Assembly (NCBI GenBank): GCA_001683825.1 | Contig: LXTR01000070.1 | Location: forward strand, 1 to 64,000 | Source: Flavobacteriaceae bacterium CP2B | GTDB taxonomy: Bacteria > Bacteroidota > Bacteroidia > Flavobacteriales > Flavobacteriaceae | Length of the DNA: 64,000 nt | Reading direction: 5' to 3' | Part shown: positions 36,845 through 46,256 of the stretch, piece by piece | How the letters are laid out: every line of letters begins with the position of its first letter | How positions within the stretch are numbered: the stretch's first letter is position 1 | Program-made: the position numbers and the translations under genes | The notes under the pieces: model-generated | Databases searched by the model: none | The model's input: the letters and a program-made list of their open reading frames with translations, nothing else | Told to the model about the DNA's origin: nothing

Positions 36845-39289
36845 ATGAAAGTATTAAAGTTTGGCGGTACTTCGGTAGCCAATGCGCAAAACATAGAACG
36901 TGTCAAGGACATCGTCTCCGGTATGGGACGGGAACAACTCATTGTAGTGGTGTCGGCCATGGGCGGGATCACCGACCTCTTGCTCACCATGGCTTCCAGG
37001 GCCTCCCGCCAGGACGTTGCCTACAAAGCCGTTTTAAAAGAAATTGAGGACAGGCACCTGCAGGCGATACGGGAATTGCTCCCTGTGGGATCGCAAAGCG
37101 CTGCCCTCAGCAAGGTGAAAAGCGAACTGAACGTGCTGGAAACCCTGGCCGAAGGCTCCTACCTCATCGGGGAAATCACGCCCAAGCTTTCTGACAAGAT
37201 CGTTAGTTTCGGGGAGCTTTTTTCCTCATTTATCATCAGTGAATATTTTAGGTCCGAAAAACTCGACACCAGCTTTAAAGACAGCCGGGAACTTCTCAAA
37301 ACCAATGAAACCTATGGGAGGGCTGCCGTGAATTTTGAACGCACCTTTGCGAATTGCCGTACTTTTTTTGAACACTCCAAAAGCCAGATACACGTATTGC
37401 CCGGTTTTATCGCCTCCTCGGAGAATGGCAATTCCACTACCCTGGGGCGGGGCGGGTCTGATTATACCGCCGCCGTGGTCGCCGCTGCCATAGAAGCGGA
37501 GGAATTGCAGATATGGACAGACGTCAGTGGGATGTACACGGCCAACCCGAAAATTGTCAAGCAGGCAATGGCCATCCCCCATATTTCCTATGAAGAAGCC
37601 ATGGAGCTATCGCATTTTGGAGCCAAGGTGCTGTACCCCCCAACCATCCAGCCGGTACTTTCCAGGGGCATCCCCATCAGGATTAAAAACACCTTTGACC
37701 CCGCTTCCCCCGGAACCCTTGTTACCCGGAATAAAAACGGGGCCGGTAAAACCGTTCGCGGGATCAGCAATGTGGAGCATATCGCCCTGTTGTCCCTGGA
37801 AGGGCCGGGAATGATAGGCATACCCGGTATTTCCAAAAGGTTCTTCGAAGTCTTGTCACAGGCGGGGATCAGCGTGGTGCTCATTACCCAGGCCTCTTCG
37901 GAACATTCCATTTGCGTGGGGCTCTCGGATGCCGACGCGGAATTTGCCGCTACGGTCGTCAACGAGGCCTTTGAATACGAAATCGCCATGGGCAAGATCA
38001 AACCGGTGATCGCAGAGAAAGACCTGGCGATCATTGCACTGGTAGGCGATAATATGAAAAGCCACCAGGGATTAAGCGGAAAGATGTTCAGCGCCCTGGG
38101 GAAGAACAACGTAAATATCAGGGCCATTGCCCAGGGGGCATCAGAACGGAACATATCGGCCGTAATCAATTCACAGGATATCAAAAAAGCCCTCAATACC
38201 TTGCACGAGGAGTTTTTTGAGGAAAATGTCAAGCAACTGAACCTTTTTGTAATGGGCGTGGGCAATGTCGGCGCCAAGTTCCTGAAGCAGATCCAGCAGC
38301 AAAAAAAATACCTCAAAGACGCCATGAAGCTGAATGTCAGGGTCATCGGGATTTCCAACTCCAGGACCATGATCTTTGATGAGAACGGGATTCCCCTCTC
38401 GCAATGGGAAAAACTACTGCCCGAAGGCGAAAAAGCGGACCGGGACGGGTTTTTTAACACCATCAAAAAACTGAATTACCGCAACAGCATCTTTGTGGAC
38501 AATACGGCCAGCCCTGAAGTTTCGGGCACCTATGAGCGTTTCCTCAAGCAAAGCATCTCGGTGGTCACCTGCAATAAGATTGCCTGTTCTTCAGATTTTG
38601 ACAATTACAGGCACCTGAAGGACCTCTCACGGGAATTCAATGCGCCATTTCTTTTCGAGACCAATGTGGGGGCAGGGTTGCCAATTATAGACACCCTGAA
38701 AAACCTGATCGCATCCGGGGACAAGGTGCTGAAGATTCAGGCGGTGCTCTCAGGCAGCCTCAATTTTGTATGGAACCATTTCAACGATCAAACCACGTTT
38801 CACGATATCGTTAAAAGGGCCCAGGAAGAGGGCTATACCGAGCCCGACCCCAAGATAGACCTCAGCGGGATCGACGTGATGCGAAAGATCCTGATCCTGG
38901 CCAGGGAGAGCGGGTACCACCTGGATATCGGTGATATCGAGAACACGCCCTTTTTACCGGAGGAAAGCCTGGAAACCACCAGCAATGACGCCTTTTTTGA
39001 TTCCTTGAAAAAGCATGAGGACCGCTTCCAGCAATTGTACAAAGATGCCAGGGCCGCGGAAAGCAAACTAAAATACGTGGCGGAATTCTCTGAGGGCAAA
39101 GCCCGGGTGGGCCTGAAGCAGATTCCCAGGGGCCACGATTTCTTCAACCTGGAAGGCAGTGACAACATCGTGTTGTTCTTTACGGAACGCTACCCCAACC
39201 AACCCATGATCATCAAAGGGGCCGGTGCCGGGGCAGCCGTTACCGCTTCCGGGATCTTTGCGGATATCATCAGAATCGGTAACTTCTAG
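36845..39289 (+). CDS. thrA: Bifunctional aspartate kinase / homoserine dehydrogenase
   Basis: An 814-residue fusion. The aspartokinase part begins MKVLKFGGTSVANAQNIERV and has TTLGRGGSDYTAAVVAAA; two ACT domains follow (about 315-460), the site of feedback by threonine in related enzymes. The homoserine dehydrogenase part starts near residue 465 (LFVMGVGNVGAKFL nucleotide-binding loop) and includes NKIACSSDF and TNVGAGLPIIDTL. It carries out the first and third steps from aspartate toward threonine, methionine and isoleucine. thrB begins 3 bases after the stop, and thrC follows, so the genes form one operon under the leader described above. Confidence 0.96.
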   Translation: MKVLKFGGTSVANAQNIERVKDIVSGMGREQLIVVVSAMGGITDLLLTMASRASRQDVAYKAVLKEIEDRHLQAIRELLPVGSQSAALSKVKSELNVLETLAEGSYLIGEITPKLSDKIVSFGELFSSFIISEYFRSEKLDTSFKDSRELLKTNETYGRAAVNFERTFANCRTFFEHSKSQIHVLPGFIASSENGNSTTLGRGGSDYTAAVVAAAIEAEELQIWTDVSGMYTANPKIVKQAMAIPHISYEEAMELSHFGAKVLYPPTIQPVLSRGIPIRIKNTFDPASPGTLVTRNKNGAGKTVRGISNVEHIALLSLEGPGMIGIPGISKRFFEVLSQAGISVVLITQASSEHSICVGLSDADAEFAATVVNEAFEYEIAMGKIKPVIAEKDLAIIALVGDNMKSHQGLSGKMFSALGKNNVNIRAIAQGASERNISAVINSQDIKKALNTLHEEFFEENVKQLNLFVMGVGNVGAKFLKQIQQQKKYLKDAMKLNVRVIGISNSRTMIFDENGIPLSQWEKLLPEGEKADRDGFFNTIKKLNYRNSIFVDNTASPEVSGTYERFLKQSISVVTCNKIACSSDFDNYRHLKDLSREFNAPFLFETNVGAGLPIIDTLKNLIASGDKVLKIQAVLSGSLNFVWNHFNDQTTFHDIVKRAQEEGYTEPDPKIDLSGIDVMRKILILARESGYHLDIGDIENTPFLPEESLETTSNDAFFDSLKKHEDRFQQLYKDARAAESKLKYVAEFSEGKARVGLKQIPRGHDFFNLEGSDNIVLFFTERYPNQPMIIKGAGAGAAVTASGIFADIIRIGNF

Positions 39290-39292
39290 CCC

Positions 39293-40213
39293 ATGGATAA
39301 GATCAGCGTATTCTGCCCTGCGACCATAGCCAACATTTCCTGTGGATTTGATGTACTCGGCCTGGCCCTGGACACCGTGGGTGATATCATGACGGTACAA
39401 AAAACCAAAGAACCCGGGATCCGTATCGCCCCCATCAAAGAACAGGACCTCCCCACCGATCCTGAAAAGAACGTTGCCGGGGTAGCGGGTCTGGCCCTGA
39501 TGAAATCCCTGGACTACAAGGGCGGGTTCCATATCGAAATACAAAAGCGCATCAAGGCTGGCAGCGGGATCGGCAGCAGCGCCGCCAGTGCTGCCGGGGC
39601 GGTATGGGCCATCAACGAATTGCTCGGCCGGCCGTATACCCCCCTGGAACTGGTACCTTTTGCCATGGAAGGAGAACGCCTGGCCAGTGGGGCACCGCAT
39701 GCAGACAATGTAGCCCCTGCGCTCCTGGGCGGTTTTACCCTCGTGCGCAGTTATGCCCCCCTGGATATTATCCGTATCACATCGCCCCGGGAACTGGTGG
39801 CTACCGTCGTACACCCGCAAATAGAGGTCAAAACCTCCGATTCCCGGAAAATCCTGAAAACCACCTTCCCCCTACAGGATGGCATCAAGCAATGGGGCAA
39901 CCTGGGCGGGCTGGTGGCAGGGCTGTATACCCAGGACTACGAGCTGATCGGCCGGTGTCTGGTAGACCATATCATCGAACCCATTCGCGCGATCCTGATC
40001 CCCGGTTTCGACGCGGTGAAGTCAGAAGCCCTTGGGGCCGGTGCGTTGGGTTGTGGGATTTCGGGCTCGGGTCCATCTATTTTTGCCCTGAGCAAGGGCC
40101 GCAAAACCGCCGAAAATGTGGGCAGGGCCATGAGCAAGGTATACGATTCCACCGGGATCGCGTTTGACCTCCATGTTTCAGAGATCAACCCCCGGGGGGT
40201 AAAGCCCCTGTGA
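39293..40213 (+). CDS. thrB: Homoserine kinase
   Basis: A 306-residue GHMP-family kinase. The ATP-binding motif is GSGIGSSAASAAGAVWAIN and the start SVFCPATIANISCGFDVLGLAL is typical of ThrB. The third motif is visible as GALGCGISGSGPSIFAL. It phosphorylates homoserine for threonine synthase. It is placed 3 bases after thrA and 90 bases before thrC in the same direction. Confidence 0.96.
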   Translation: MDKISVFCPATIANISCGFDVLGLALDTVGDIMTVQKTKEPGIRIAPIKEQDLPTDPEKNVAGVAGLALMKSLDYKGGFHIEIQKRIKAGSGIGSSAASAAGAVWAINELLGRPYTPLELVPFAMEGERLASGAPHADNVAPALLGGFTLVRSYAPLDIIRITSPRELVATVVHPQIEVKTSDSRKILKTTFPLQDGIKQWGNLGGLVAGLYTQDYELIGRCLVDHIIEPIRAILIPGFDAVKSEALGAGALGCGISGSGPSIFALSKGRKTAENVGRAMSKVYDSTGIAFDLHVSEINPRGVKPL

Positions 40214-40303
40214 CAGGTGGTCCCGTGAGAAAAATAAATTGAACCTTTAAACTTGTTGCTCCAGCCCGGCTGGGCCAGCGCAAGACCATAATTCCGACAA
40301 CCA

Positions 40304-41605
40304 GTGAAGTATTACAGCCTCCATCATAACAGCCCCCAGGTTTCCTTCAGGGAAGCCGTGATCAACGGGATTGCGCCCGACCGCGGTTTGTACTTTCCGC
40401 AGGAGATCCGGCCTTTGCCGCCTTCTTTCTTTGAAAAGATCGGGGCGTACGACGAACAGGAGATTGCCTTCAGTGCCATCCGCCAATTCGTTGGAGCGGA
40501 CATCCCGGAAGACGAACTAAGAACCATCCTGGGCCAGGTACTGGATTTTGAGTTTCCACTTGTGGCGATCGAAGAGGGGGTCGCTACCCTTGAGCTGTTC
40601 CATGGGCCCACCATGGCCTTCAAGGATGTAGGTGCCCGGTTTATGGCCCGTTGCCTGGGCTATTTCTCAGGCGACCGCAAAAAAGAGGTCACCGTGCTCG
40701 TCGCAACCTCCGGTGATACCGGCGGGGCGGTTGCCAACGGCTTTCTGGGCGTTCCCGGGGTACAGGTCGTAATCCTTTACCCCCGGGGAAAAGTAAGTGA
40801 AATCCAGGAACGCCAGCTCACCACCCTGGGCAGGAATATCAGTGCCCTGGAAGTGGAAGGGACCTTTGACGATTGCCAGCGGATGGTAAAGCAAGCCTTC
40901 CTGGATGCCGACCTCAAGCAACATACCACCCTTACCTCGGCCAACTCCATCAATGTGGCCCGGTGGCTGCCACAAATGTTTTATTTCCTTTTTGCCTACA
41001 GGCAGGCGGCAGACCAGGGAAAAGAACTGGTGTTCTCTGTCCCCAGTGGTAATTTCGGGAACATCTGTGCCGGAATGGTCGCCCAACGCCTGGGGATGCC
41101 CGTAACGCATTTTATCGCTTCTACCAACATCAATGATACAGTGCCCCGTTTTATGCAGCAGGGGCACTATGACCCCCGGCCATCGCTTTCCACGATTTCC
41201 AACGCCATGGACGTGGGGGACCCCAGTAATTTTGACCGTATCAGACACTTGTTCGATGACGACTTCCAGGCGCTTGCCAACCACCTCACTGCGTATTCCT
41301 TTACAGATAAGGAAACCAGGAAAGCCATCCTGCATATCTACCAGCATTCGGGCTATGTGGCGGATCCCCACGGGGCGGTTGGCTATCTGGGTGTAAAGAA
41401 ATACCAGGAAACCCATCCCCATACCTATGGCATTTTTCTGGAAACCGCCCACCCTATCAAGTTCCTCGACGTCGTGGAACCGGTCTTGGGAAAAAAACTG
41501 GAAATACCGCCGCAAATCCAGAAGGTTATGGACGGGAAAAAGGTGTCGACACCAATCGCCACCTACGACGAACTCCAATCTTTCCTCGCTTCCCCGGCAC
41601 GCTGA
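40304..41605 (+). CDS. thrC: Threonine synthase
   Basis: A 433-residue PLP enzyme. The PLP-binding Lys lies in HGPTMAFKDVGARFMAR and the phosphate-binding stretch in ATSGDTGGAVANGFLG; the N-terminal YYSLHHNSPQVSFREAVINGI and GLYFPQEI are the usual opening of bacterial class I ThrC. It makes threonine from O-phosphohomoserine. The start is GTG: there is no ATG closer to the conserved N-terminus. It closes the thrABC operon. Confidence 0.95.
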   Translation: MKYYSLHHNSPQVSFREAVINGIAPDRGLYFPQEIRPLPPSFFEKIGAYDEQEIAFSAIRQFVGADIPEDELRTILGQVLDFEFPLVAIEEGVATLELFHGPTMAFKDVGARFMARCLGYFSGDRKKEVTVLVATSGDTGGAVANGFLGVPGVQVVILYPRGKVSEIQERQLTTLGRNISALEVEGTFDDCQRMVKQAFLDADLKQHTTLTSANSINVARWLPQMFYFLFAYRQAADQGKELVFSVPSGNFGNICAGMVAQRLGMPVTHFIASTNINDTVPRFMQQGHYDPRPSLSTISNAMDVGDPSNFDRIRHLFDDDFQALANHLTAYSFTDKETRKAILHIYQHSGYVADPHGAVGYLGVKKYQETHPHTYGIFLETAHPIKFLDVVEPVLGKKLEIPPQIQKVMDGKKVSTPIATYDELQSFLASPAR

Positions 41606-41669
41606 GCACACACCTCCGGGAGTGTTGAAAACAAAAGGGACGACCTACAGGCGTTCGCTATATTTTCAA

Positions 41670-41677
41670 TACATTTG
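41670..41677 (+). promoter_or_regulatory. Candidate -7 box before gcvT
   Basis: TACATTTG matches TAnnTTTG and lies 21 bases before the chosen gcvT start. No TTG is found at the expected distance upstream. It argues for the downstream start. Confidence 0.35.
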
Positions 41678-41698
41678 CGCTGTGAAAAATACAGCGGA

Positions 41699-42790
41699 AT
41701 GAAGACAACAGCGCTCACCGAAACCCACAACGCCCTGGGGGCAAAAATGGTGCCTTTTGCCGGCTTTTTGATGCCTGTTTCCTATGACGGGGTCAACCAG
41801 GAACATGAAACCGTGCGGACCAAAGTGGGTGTTTTTGACGTATCGCATATGGGGGAATTCCTGATCGAAGGACCCAACGCCCTGGCACTCATCCAAAAGG
41901 TCACTTCCAACGATGCGTCCAGGCTAACGGTTGGCAGGGCCCAATACAGTTGTATGCCCAACGAAGACGGGGGCATTGTGGACGACCTCATCGTCTACCG
42001 GGTAAAGGAGCAGGCCTACCTGCTGGTGGTCAATGCTTCCAACATCCAAAAAGACTGGGATCACATCGCCGGGTACAATACCGCGATGGGTGCCCGGATG
42101 CGGAATATTTCGGACGAATATGCCCTCCTGGCCATCCAGGGGCCCAAAGCAGTGGAAGCCATGCAATCACTGACCTCAGTAGACCTGTCAGCAATAAAAT
42201 TCTACCACTTTGAGGTGGGCGATTTTGCCGGCGTCCCGCATGTGATCATTTCGGCTACAGGATATACGGGCTCCGGGGGTTTTGAAATTTACTGTAGGAA
42301 TTCTGAGGTACTGCAGGTCTGGGAAAAGGTCCTCGAGGCAGGTGCCGCTTATGGGATCAGGCCCGTTGGGCTGGCTGCCCGGGATACCCTTCGGCTCGAA
42401 ATGGGCTATTGCCTCTACGGCAATGACATTGATGACACCACTTCCCCCATAGAAGCCGGTTTGGGGTGGATTACGAAGTTTGACAAGGACTTTGTGAACC
42501 ACCAGGCCCTGGCCCTGGAAAAGGAGCGCGGGCCCGAACGTAAACTGGTAGGCTTTGTAATGGAAGAACGGGGAATCCCACGACAGGGATACCCCATCCT
42601 GGATACCGGCGGAGGCGCTATTGGTACCGTAACCTCCGGCACCATGTCCCCCTCACTCGGGCAGGGCATAGGCCTGGGATACGTCCCAAGTGGTCTGGCG
42701 AAACCGGGAAGTGAGGTCAGGATACAGATCCGGAACAAGGCAGTACCCGCTCATGTAGTAAAACTCCCCTTTTACAAAGGGCAACAATGA
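41699..42790 (+). CDS. gcvT: Glycine cleavage system T protein (aminomethyltransferase)
   Basis: About 363 residues from the Met of [20 protein letters not shown]; an upstream Met would put the start inside the promoter. The protein shows the GcvT folate-binding fold: [38 protein letters not shown] with the catalytic Asp, [15 protein letters not shown] and [18 protein letters not shown]. It transfers the methylene group from the H protein lipoyl arm to tetrahydrofolate in glycine breakdown. The P and H protein genes are not in the window. The reductase-like gene follows by 3 bases. Confidence 0.95.
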   Translation: MKTTALTETHNALGAKMVPFAGFLMPVSYDGVNQEHETVRTKVGVFDVSHMGEFLIEGPNALALIQKVTSNDASRLTVGRAQYSCMPNEDGGIVDDLIVYRVKEQAYLLVVNASNIQKDWDHIAGYNTAMGARMRNISDEYALLAIQGPKAVEAMQSLTSVDLSAIKFYHFEVGDFAGVPHVIISATGYTGSGGFEIYCRNSEVLQVWEKVLEAGAAYGIRPVGLAARDTLRLEMGYCLYGNDIDDTTSPIEAGLGWITKFDKDFVNHQALALEKERGPERKLVGFVMEERGIPRQGYPILDTGGGAIGTVTSGTMSPSLGQGIGLGYVPSGLAKPGSEVRIQIRNKAVPAHVVKLPFYKGQQ

Positions 42791-42793
42791 CGT

Positions 42794-43642
42794 ATGGCAG
42801 GAGGAAGAGGAAAGGCAGAAGAGAGCAATAAAAAAGTACTCATTATTGGCGGTAGCGGCTTCATAGGGAATGCGGTCTATCGCGAACTCTGCAATTACTA
42901 TGACACCTATGGCACCTACTGTTCTGCCCGCAGGTCGTTCGAGGGCAACCAACAGTTTTTCAAATACGATATGGAGGAGGACGATATCTGCCAGTTACTG
43001 GAACAACTGCGCCCCCAAATCATCATATCGGCCGTGCGCGGCAATTTTGCCCCCCAGATACAGGCACACCGGCATATGGTAGAATACATCCTCCGGAATG
43101 ATTGCAAGTTGTATTTTATTTCCTCGGCCAACGTTTTTGACGCCTATAGCAAATACCCCTCTTATGAACACGACAAAACCCTCTCTGAAAGTGTCTATGG
43201 GCGGTTTAAAATAAAGATCGAAAACATGCTGCTCCGGATTCCCAGGGAAAAAATGGCGATTCTCAGGGTCCCTATGGTATTCGGAAACACCAGCCCGAGG
43301 ATCAAGGAAATGAAAGCCTTTATCTGGAAGAATGAACCCATTGAAATATTCCCCAACCTGGTGATCAATGTGACGAATGACGATAAGCTCACCCAGCAGA
43401 TCCACTACCTGATCAACCAAAGCAAAAGTGGCATCTACCACCTGGGCAGCAAAGACCTGGTGCACCACGACGACTTTATACGGGAAATAATAGAACGCAT
43501 TGGAAGTCTGAACCCGATCTATAAACGGGTATTTACCACCAATGAGGAGCGCTACCTTGCCGTACTCCCAAAAGACAATAAATTGCCCGCCAACCTGCAG
43601 TTCAGCTATCAGGAGATCATTGACCACCATGTGATGGGCTAG
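42794..43642 (+). CDS. NAD(P)-dependent sugar-nucleotide reductase/epimerase-like protein
   Basis: A 282-residue short-chain-dehydrogenase-like protein. The nucleotide-binding loop is VLIIGGSGFIGNAVYREL near residue 15. The SSANVFDAYSKYPSYEHDKT stretch and later YGRFKIKIEN hold the Ser and Tyr-x-x-x-Lys-like positions of the RmlD/epimerase family (Tyr replaced in context by YGRFKIK). It most resembles dTDP-4-dehydrorhamnose reductase-like proteins; the substrate is unknown. It starts 3 bases after gcvT and may be co-transcribed with it. Confidence 0.75.
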   Translation: MAGGRGKAEESNKKVLIIGGSGFIGNAVYRELCNYYDTYGTYCSARRSFEGNQQFFKYDMEEDDICQLLEQLRPQIIISAVRGNFAPQIQAHRHMVEYILRNDCKLYFISSANVFDAYSKYPSYEHDKTLSESVYGRFKIKIENMLLRIPREKMAILRVPMVFGNTSPRIKEMKAFIWKNEPIEIFPNLVINVTNDDKLTQQIHYLINQSKSGIYHLGSKDLVHHDDFIREIIERIGSLNPIYKRVFTTNEERYLAVLPKDNKLPANLQFSYQEIIDHHVMG

Positions 43643-43843
43643 GGAAATATGATGGCCCCTTCCCGCAACCACCCCGGAAAATCCTTTTTAATCCCCTATG
43701 ATTTTCACTACCTTTAGAGTACGCCCTGCAACTGCCACGCAGACGGGGGTAATGGTACCCGCCCTGGCAAAGGGACGGTCAACAAAAGCATTTGAGCAGG
43801 CACTATGAAAGGGCCTTATACCCAACAATAATGAATACTAACA

Positions 43844-44131
43844 ATGGAAAAACTTACCGAACGTACGATTGAAGAGCGACTTGACAAACTGGAAGGCTGG
43901 GAATTTGTAGACGGGGCTATTGAGGCAAAGTTCCAGTTTAAAGACTTCCGGGACGCCTTTGCAGTCATGACCAAGATTGCCTTTGAATGTGAAGTGCAAA
44001 AACACCATCCGGACTGGACCAATGTCTACAACCAATTGCATATCAGGCTCAACACCCATGACGCGGGTGGGGTGACTGAAAAGGATTTTAAACTCGCCCA
44101 CAGCATTTGGGAGATCATCCACGGGGATTAA
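43844..44131 (+). CDS. 4a-hydroxytetrahydrobiopterin dehydratase
   Basis: A 95-residue protein with the complete pterin-4a-carbinolamine dehydratase pattern: FKDFRDAFAVMTKIAFECE then KHHPDWTNVYNQLHIRLNTHDAGG, in which the His-His-Pro and later His supply the active site. The enzyme recycles the cofactor of aromatic amino acid hydroxylases; in bacteria lacking those it may have a role in molybdopterin-related or general pterin chemistry. The product is cytoplasmic. It is flanked by the reductase-like gene and yebC, both on the same strand, but yebC has its own promoter. Confidence 0.93.
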   Translation: MEKLTERTIEERLDKLEGWEFVDGAIEAKFQFKDFRDAFAVMTKIAFECEVQKHHPDWTNVYNQLHIRLNTHDAGGVTEKDFKLAHSIWEIIHGD

Positions 44132-44151
44132 TCCAGGCCGGCACCCCCCTA

Positions 44152-44181
44152 TTGTGGCGATTTTAAAAAGTGCTATTTTTG
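44152..44181 (+). promoter_or_regulatory. Promoter of yebC
   Basis: TTG at 44152-44154, 19 bases, then TATTTTTG at 44174-44181: a full consensus Bacteroidota promoter, 25 bases before the yebC ATG. Confidence 0.75.
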
Positions 44182-44206
44182 TGAGCACCTAATTGGAAGT
44201 ACGTAT

Positions 44207-44917
44207 ATGGGAAGAGCATTTGAATTCAGGAAGGCCAGGAAAATGAAACGGTGGGCAGCCATGTCCAAGGCCTTCACCAGGATCGGGAAAGATATCGTGA
44301 TGGCCGTCAAGGAAGGAGGCCCGGATCCCGATGCCAATGCCAGGCTCAGGGCGGTAATTCAAAACGCCAAGGCCGTCAACATGCCCAAGGACAATATTGA
44401 ACGGGCCATTAAGCGGGCTTCGGATAAATCCCAGGGCGATTACAAGGAGGTCTTGTTCGAAGGCTACGCCCCCCATGGGATTGCCGTGCTCATAGAAACC
44501 GCCACAGACAACAATACCCGTACCGTAGCCAATATCCGGAGTTATTTCAACAAGTGCAACGGGAGCCTGGGGGTATCTGGATCGGTGGAGTTTATGTTCG
44601 ACCATACCTGCCATTTCCGGGTAGGAAAAGAGGGCCTGGATCCCGAAGCCCTGGAACTGGACCTGATCGATTTTGGGGCAGAGGAAGTCTTTGTGGAAGA
44701 GGAAGACATCCTCATTTACGCCCCTTTCGAATGTTTTGGCGCCATCCAGAAAGAATTGGAGGCCCGGAACATTGACATTCTGTCATCGGGCTTCGAACGC
44801 ATCCCGCAGGTGACCAAGCAACTTCCTGAAGAAGCAATGGAAGAGGTCGAAAAACTGCTCGAGAAGATCGAAGAGGATGACGACGTGCAGAACGTGTTTC
44901 ACAATTTAAATATATAG
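44207..44917 (+). CDS. yebC: YebC/PmpR-family protein
   Basis: A 236-residue YebC family member. The start MGRAFEFRKARKMKRWAAMSKAFTRIGKDI is characteristic, followed by GGPDPDANARLRAVIQNAKAVNMPKDNIERAI and YEGYAPHGIAVL-type sequence (here LFEGYAPHGIAVLIE). The family is known as transcriptional regulator and, more recently, as a factor that relieves ribosome stalling. It is the last core gene before the second AT-rich accessory region. Confidence 0.93.
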   Translation: MGRAFEFRKARKMKRWAAMSKAFTRIGKDIVMAVKEGGPDPDANARLRAVIQNAKAVNMPKDNIERAIKRASDKSQGDYKEVLFEGYAPHGIAVLIETATDNNTRTVANIRSYFNKCNGSLGVSGSVEFMFDHTCHFRVGKEGLDPEALELDLIDFGAEEVFVEEEDILIYAPFECFGAIQKELEARNIDILSSGFERIPQVTKQLPEEAMEEVEKLLEKIEEDDDVQNVFHNLNI

Positions 44918-45155
44918 TCAAATTACTGATATTCCATTACCTATGTTTGATTTTGAATATTTGGTTTGTACATCATACACTTGTCGTTTCATGGTTTTTG
45001 TATATTAATAAAATCACACAATCCATTTATTAGCATCAGGTACTCTTAAGTATGTATTAGAAAATATGTCCGTAGTATCATCTCCGGGGCATGAAGCAAA
45101 CAAGATGATTATTAGTGTTTGGGTGTACATTAGTTTTATGTATTCTTTCATTTTA

Positions 45156-46013
45156 CTATTCGCTTTTAGCTAGAATTAATTCTTCTATTTTTTTAAAATC
45201 TGTTGCATTTGGTACATGTTTAGAACCTTCCAGTATAACACTTTCTTCTAAAGAAGGAAATATTTTTGTTGCCCTTTTTATCATCTTTTTGCCCGGAAAC
45301 ATGATGTCTTTTTCAGCAGCGAAAATGGTGATTGGTGTTTTTATATTTTTCCCCGAATTTTTAGACATTATTGGTAGCGGTGAAAAATCCATATTGCAGT
45401 TTTGAAATGCAGTTGACATGAAGACCAATGCAAAACCATCATATTCAGAAAAAAGGACATCCATTACTTTTTTAATGTATGCCTGATTATTGGTTTTGAT
45501 GAAATTTTTTAATGGAATAAACATTTTCCATAAGTTCAGAATTGGGTTGCCATTTACGATATAAACTGGTGCAATTAAGAACACTTGTTTAATAGGCGTT
45601 TCGTTAAACTCCAATGCTTTTAAACTAATGAAACCACCAAAGGAAAAGCCGACCAAGGTCACTTCTTTTAATCTTAGTTTTATAATGACCTCTAAAAGCC
45701 ATTTTCCATAATCCAAAGATTTCATGTCTAATCTGTTCTCAGCACTTTTATTGGGTTGTGCCAGCACATCAACTGCATACACACAATATTTTGATGCTAA
45801 ATTGGGAAAGGACTCAAGAATCTGAGGTGCGCAGCCTCCTGTACCATGTATTAATACAAGTGGTGGTAAGTTAGTATCACCAACACATAGAACGTTGGTT
45901 TTACCAAACTTGGTAGCTACTAATTTTTCGGAGTGATCGACATTAAGTTCTTTAAGTTTTCGATGGTAGAGACTTAAAATTTTTGATTTACCTTCATGTG
46001 ATTTAAAAAACAT
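45156..46013 (-). CDS. Alpha/beta-fold hydrolase
   Basis: A 285-residue cytoplasmic hydrolase. The oxyanion loop is LVLIHGTGGCAPQIL, the nucleophile elbow VGFSFGGFISLKAL (Ser in G-F-S-F-G), the acid probably in FAAEKDIMFPG, and the His in LEGSKHVPNATD. It resembles the group of MhpC-like alpha/beta hydrolases; the substrate is unknown. It opens the AT-rich accessory region after yebC. Its upstream DNA is repeated in degenerate form at 47771-47809, see repeats. Confidence 0.85.
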   Translation of the reverse strand: MFFKSHEGKSKILSLYHRKLKELNVDHSEKLVATKFGKTNVLCVGDTNLPPLVLIHGTGGCAPQILESFPNLASKYCVYAVDVLAQPNKSAENRLDMKSLDYGKWLLEVIIKLRLKEVTLVGFSFGGFISLKALEFNETPIKQVFLIAPVYIVNGNPILNLWKMFIPLKNFIKTNNQAYIKKVMDVLFSEYDGFALVFMSTAFQNCNMDFSPLPIMSKNSGKNIKTPITIFAAEKDIMFPGKKMIKRATKIFPSLEESVILEGSKHVPNATDFKKIEELILAKSE

Positions 46014-46039
46014 TTACTGTTCGTTTTTTGATTGATGAT
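46001..46039. repeat. Repeat A: start region of the hydrolase gene
   Basis: Aligned without gaps to 47771-47809, 34 of 39 bases identical by hand. It spans the first codons (MFFK on the minus strand) and the bases just before the ATG, including ATCAATCAAAAAAC. A similar ATCAAAAAACAA stretch precedes the start of the outer-membrane protein gene at about 49578. Confidence 0.6.
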
Positions 46040-46256
46040 TGGAATTGATGTATTTAGAATACAAAGACGAATGATGTTTGAAAAAAGTTACTAGACAAAT
46101 ATTCTCAAGTATTTAAAAACATCGCAAATACAACGATTTTTAATATAGCACTGTAGTTTCTCATTGTTTAATTTTTCCAATGGCAGGTAACGAAGAATAT
46201 ATAAAGGGTAGCGACCAAATGGGAGCTACGACATTATATATGTTTTTAGCAGTAGT

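Noticed and set aside
39068-39820. Open frame of 250 codons opposite thrA and thrB
   Set aside because: Antisense to two certain genes; no motifs.
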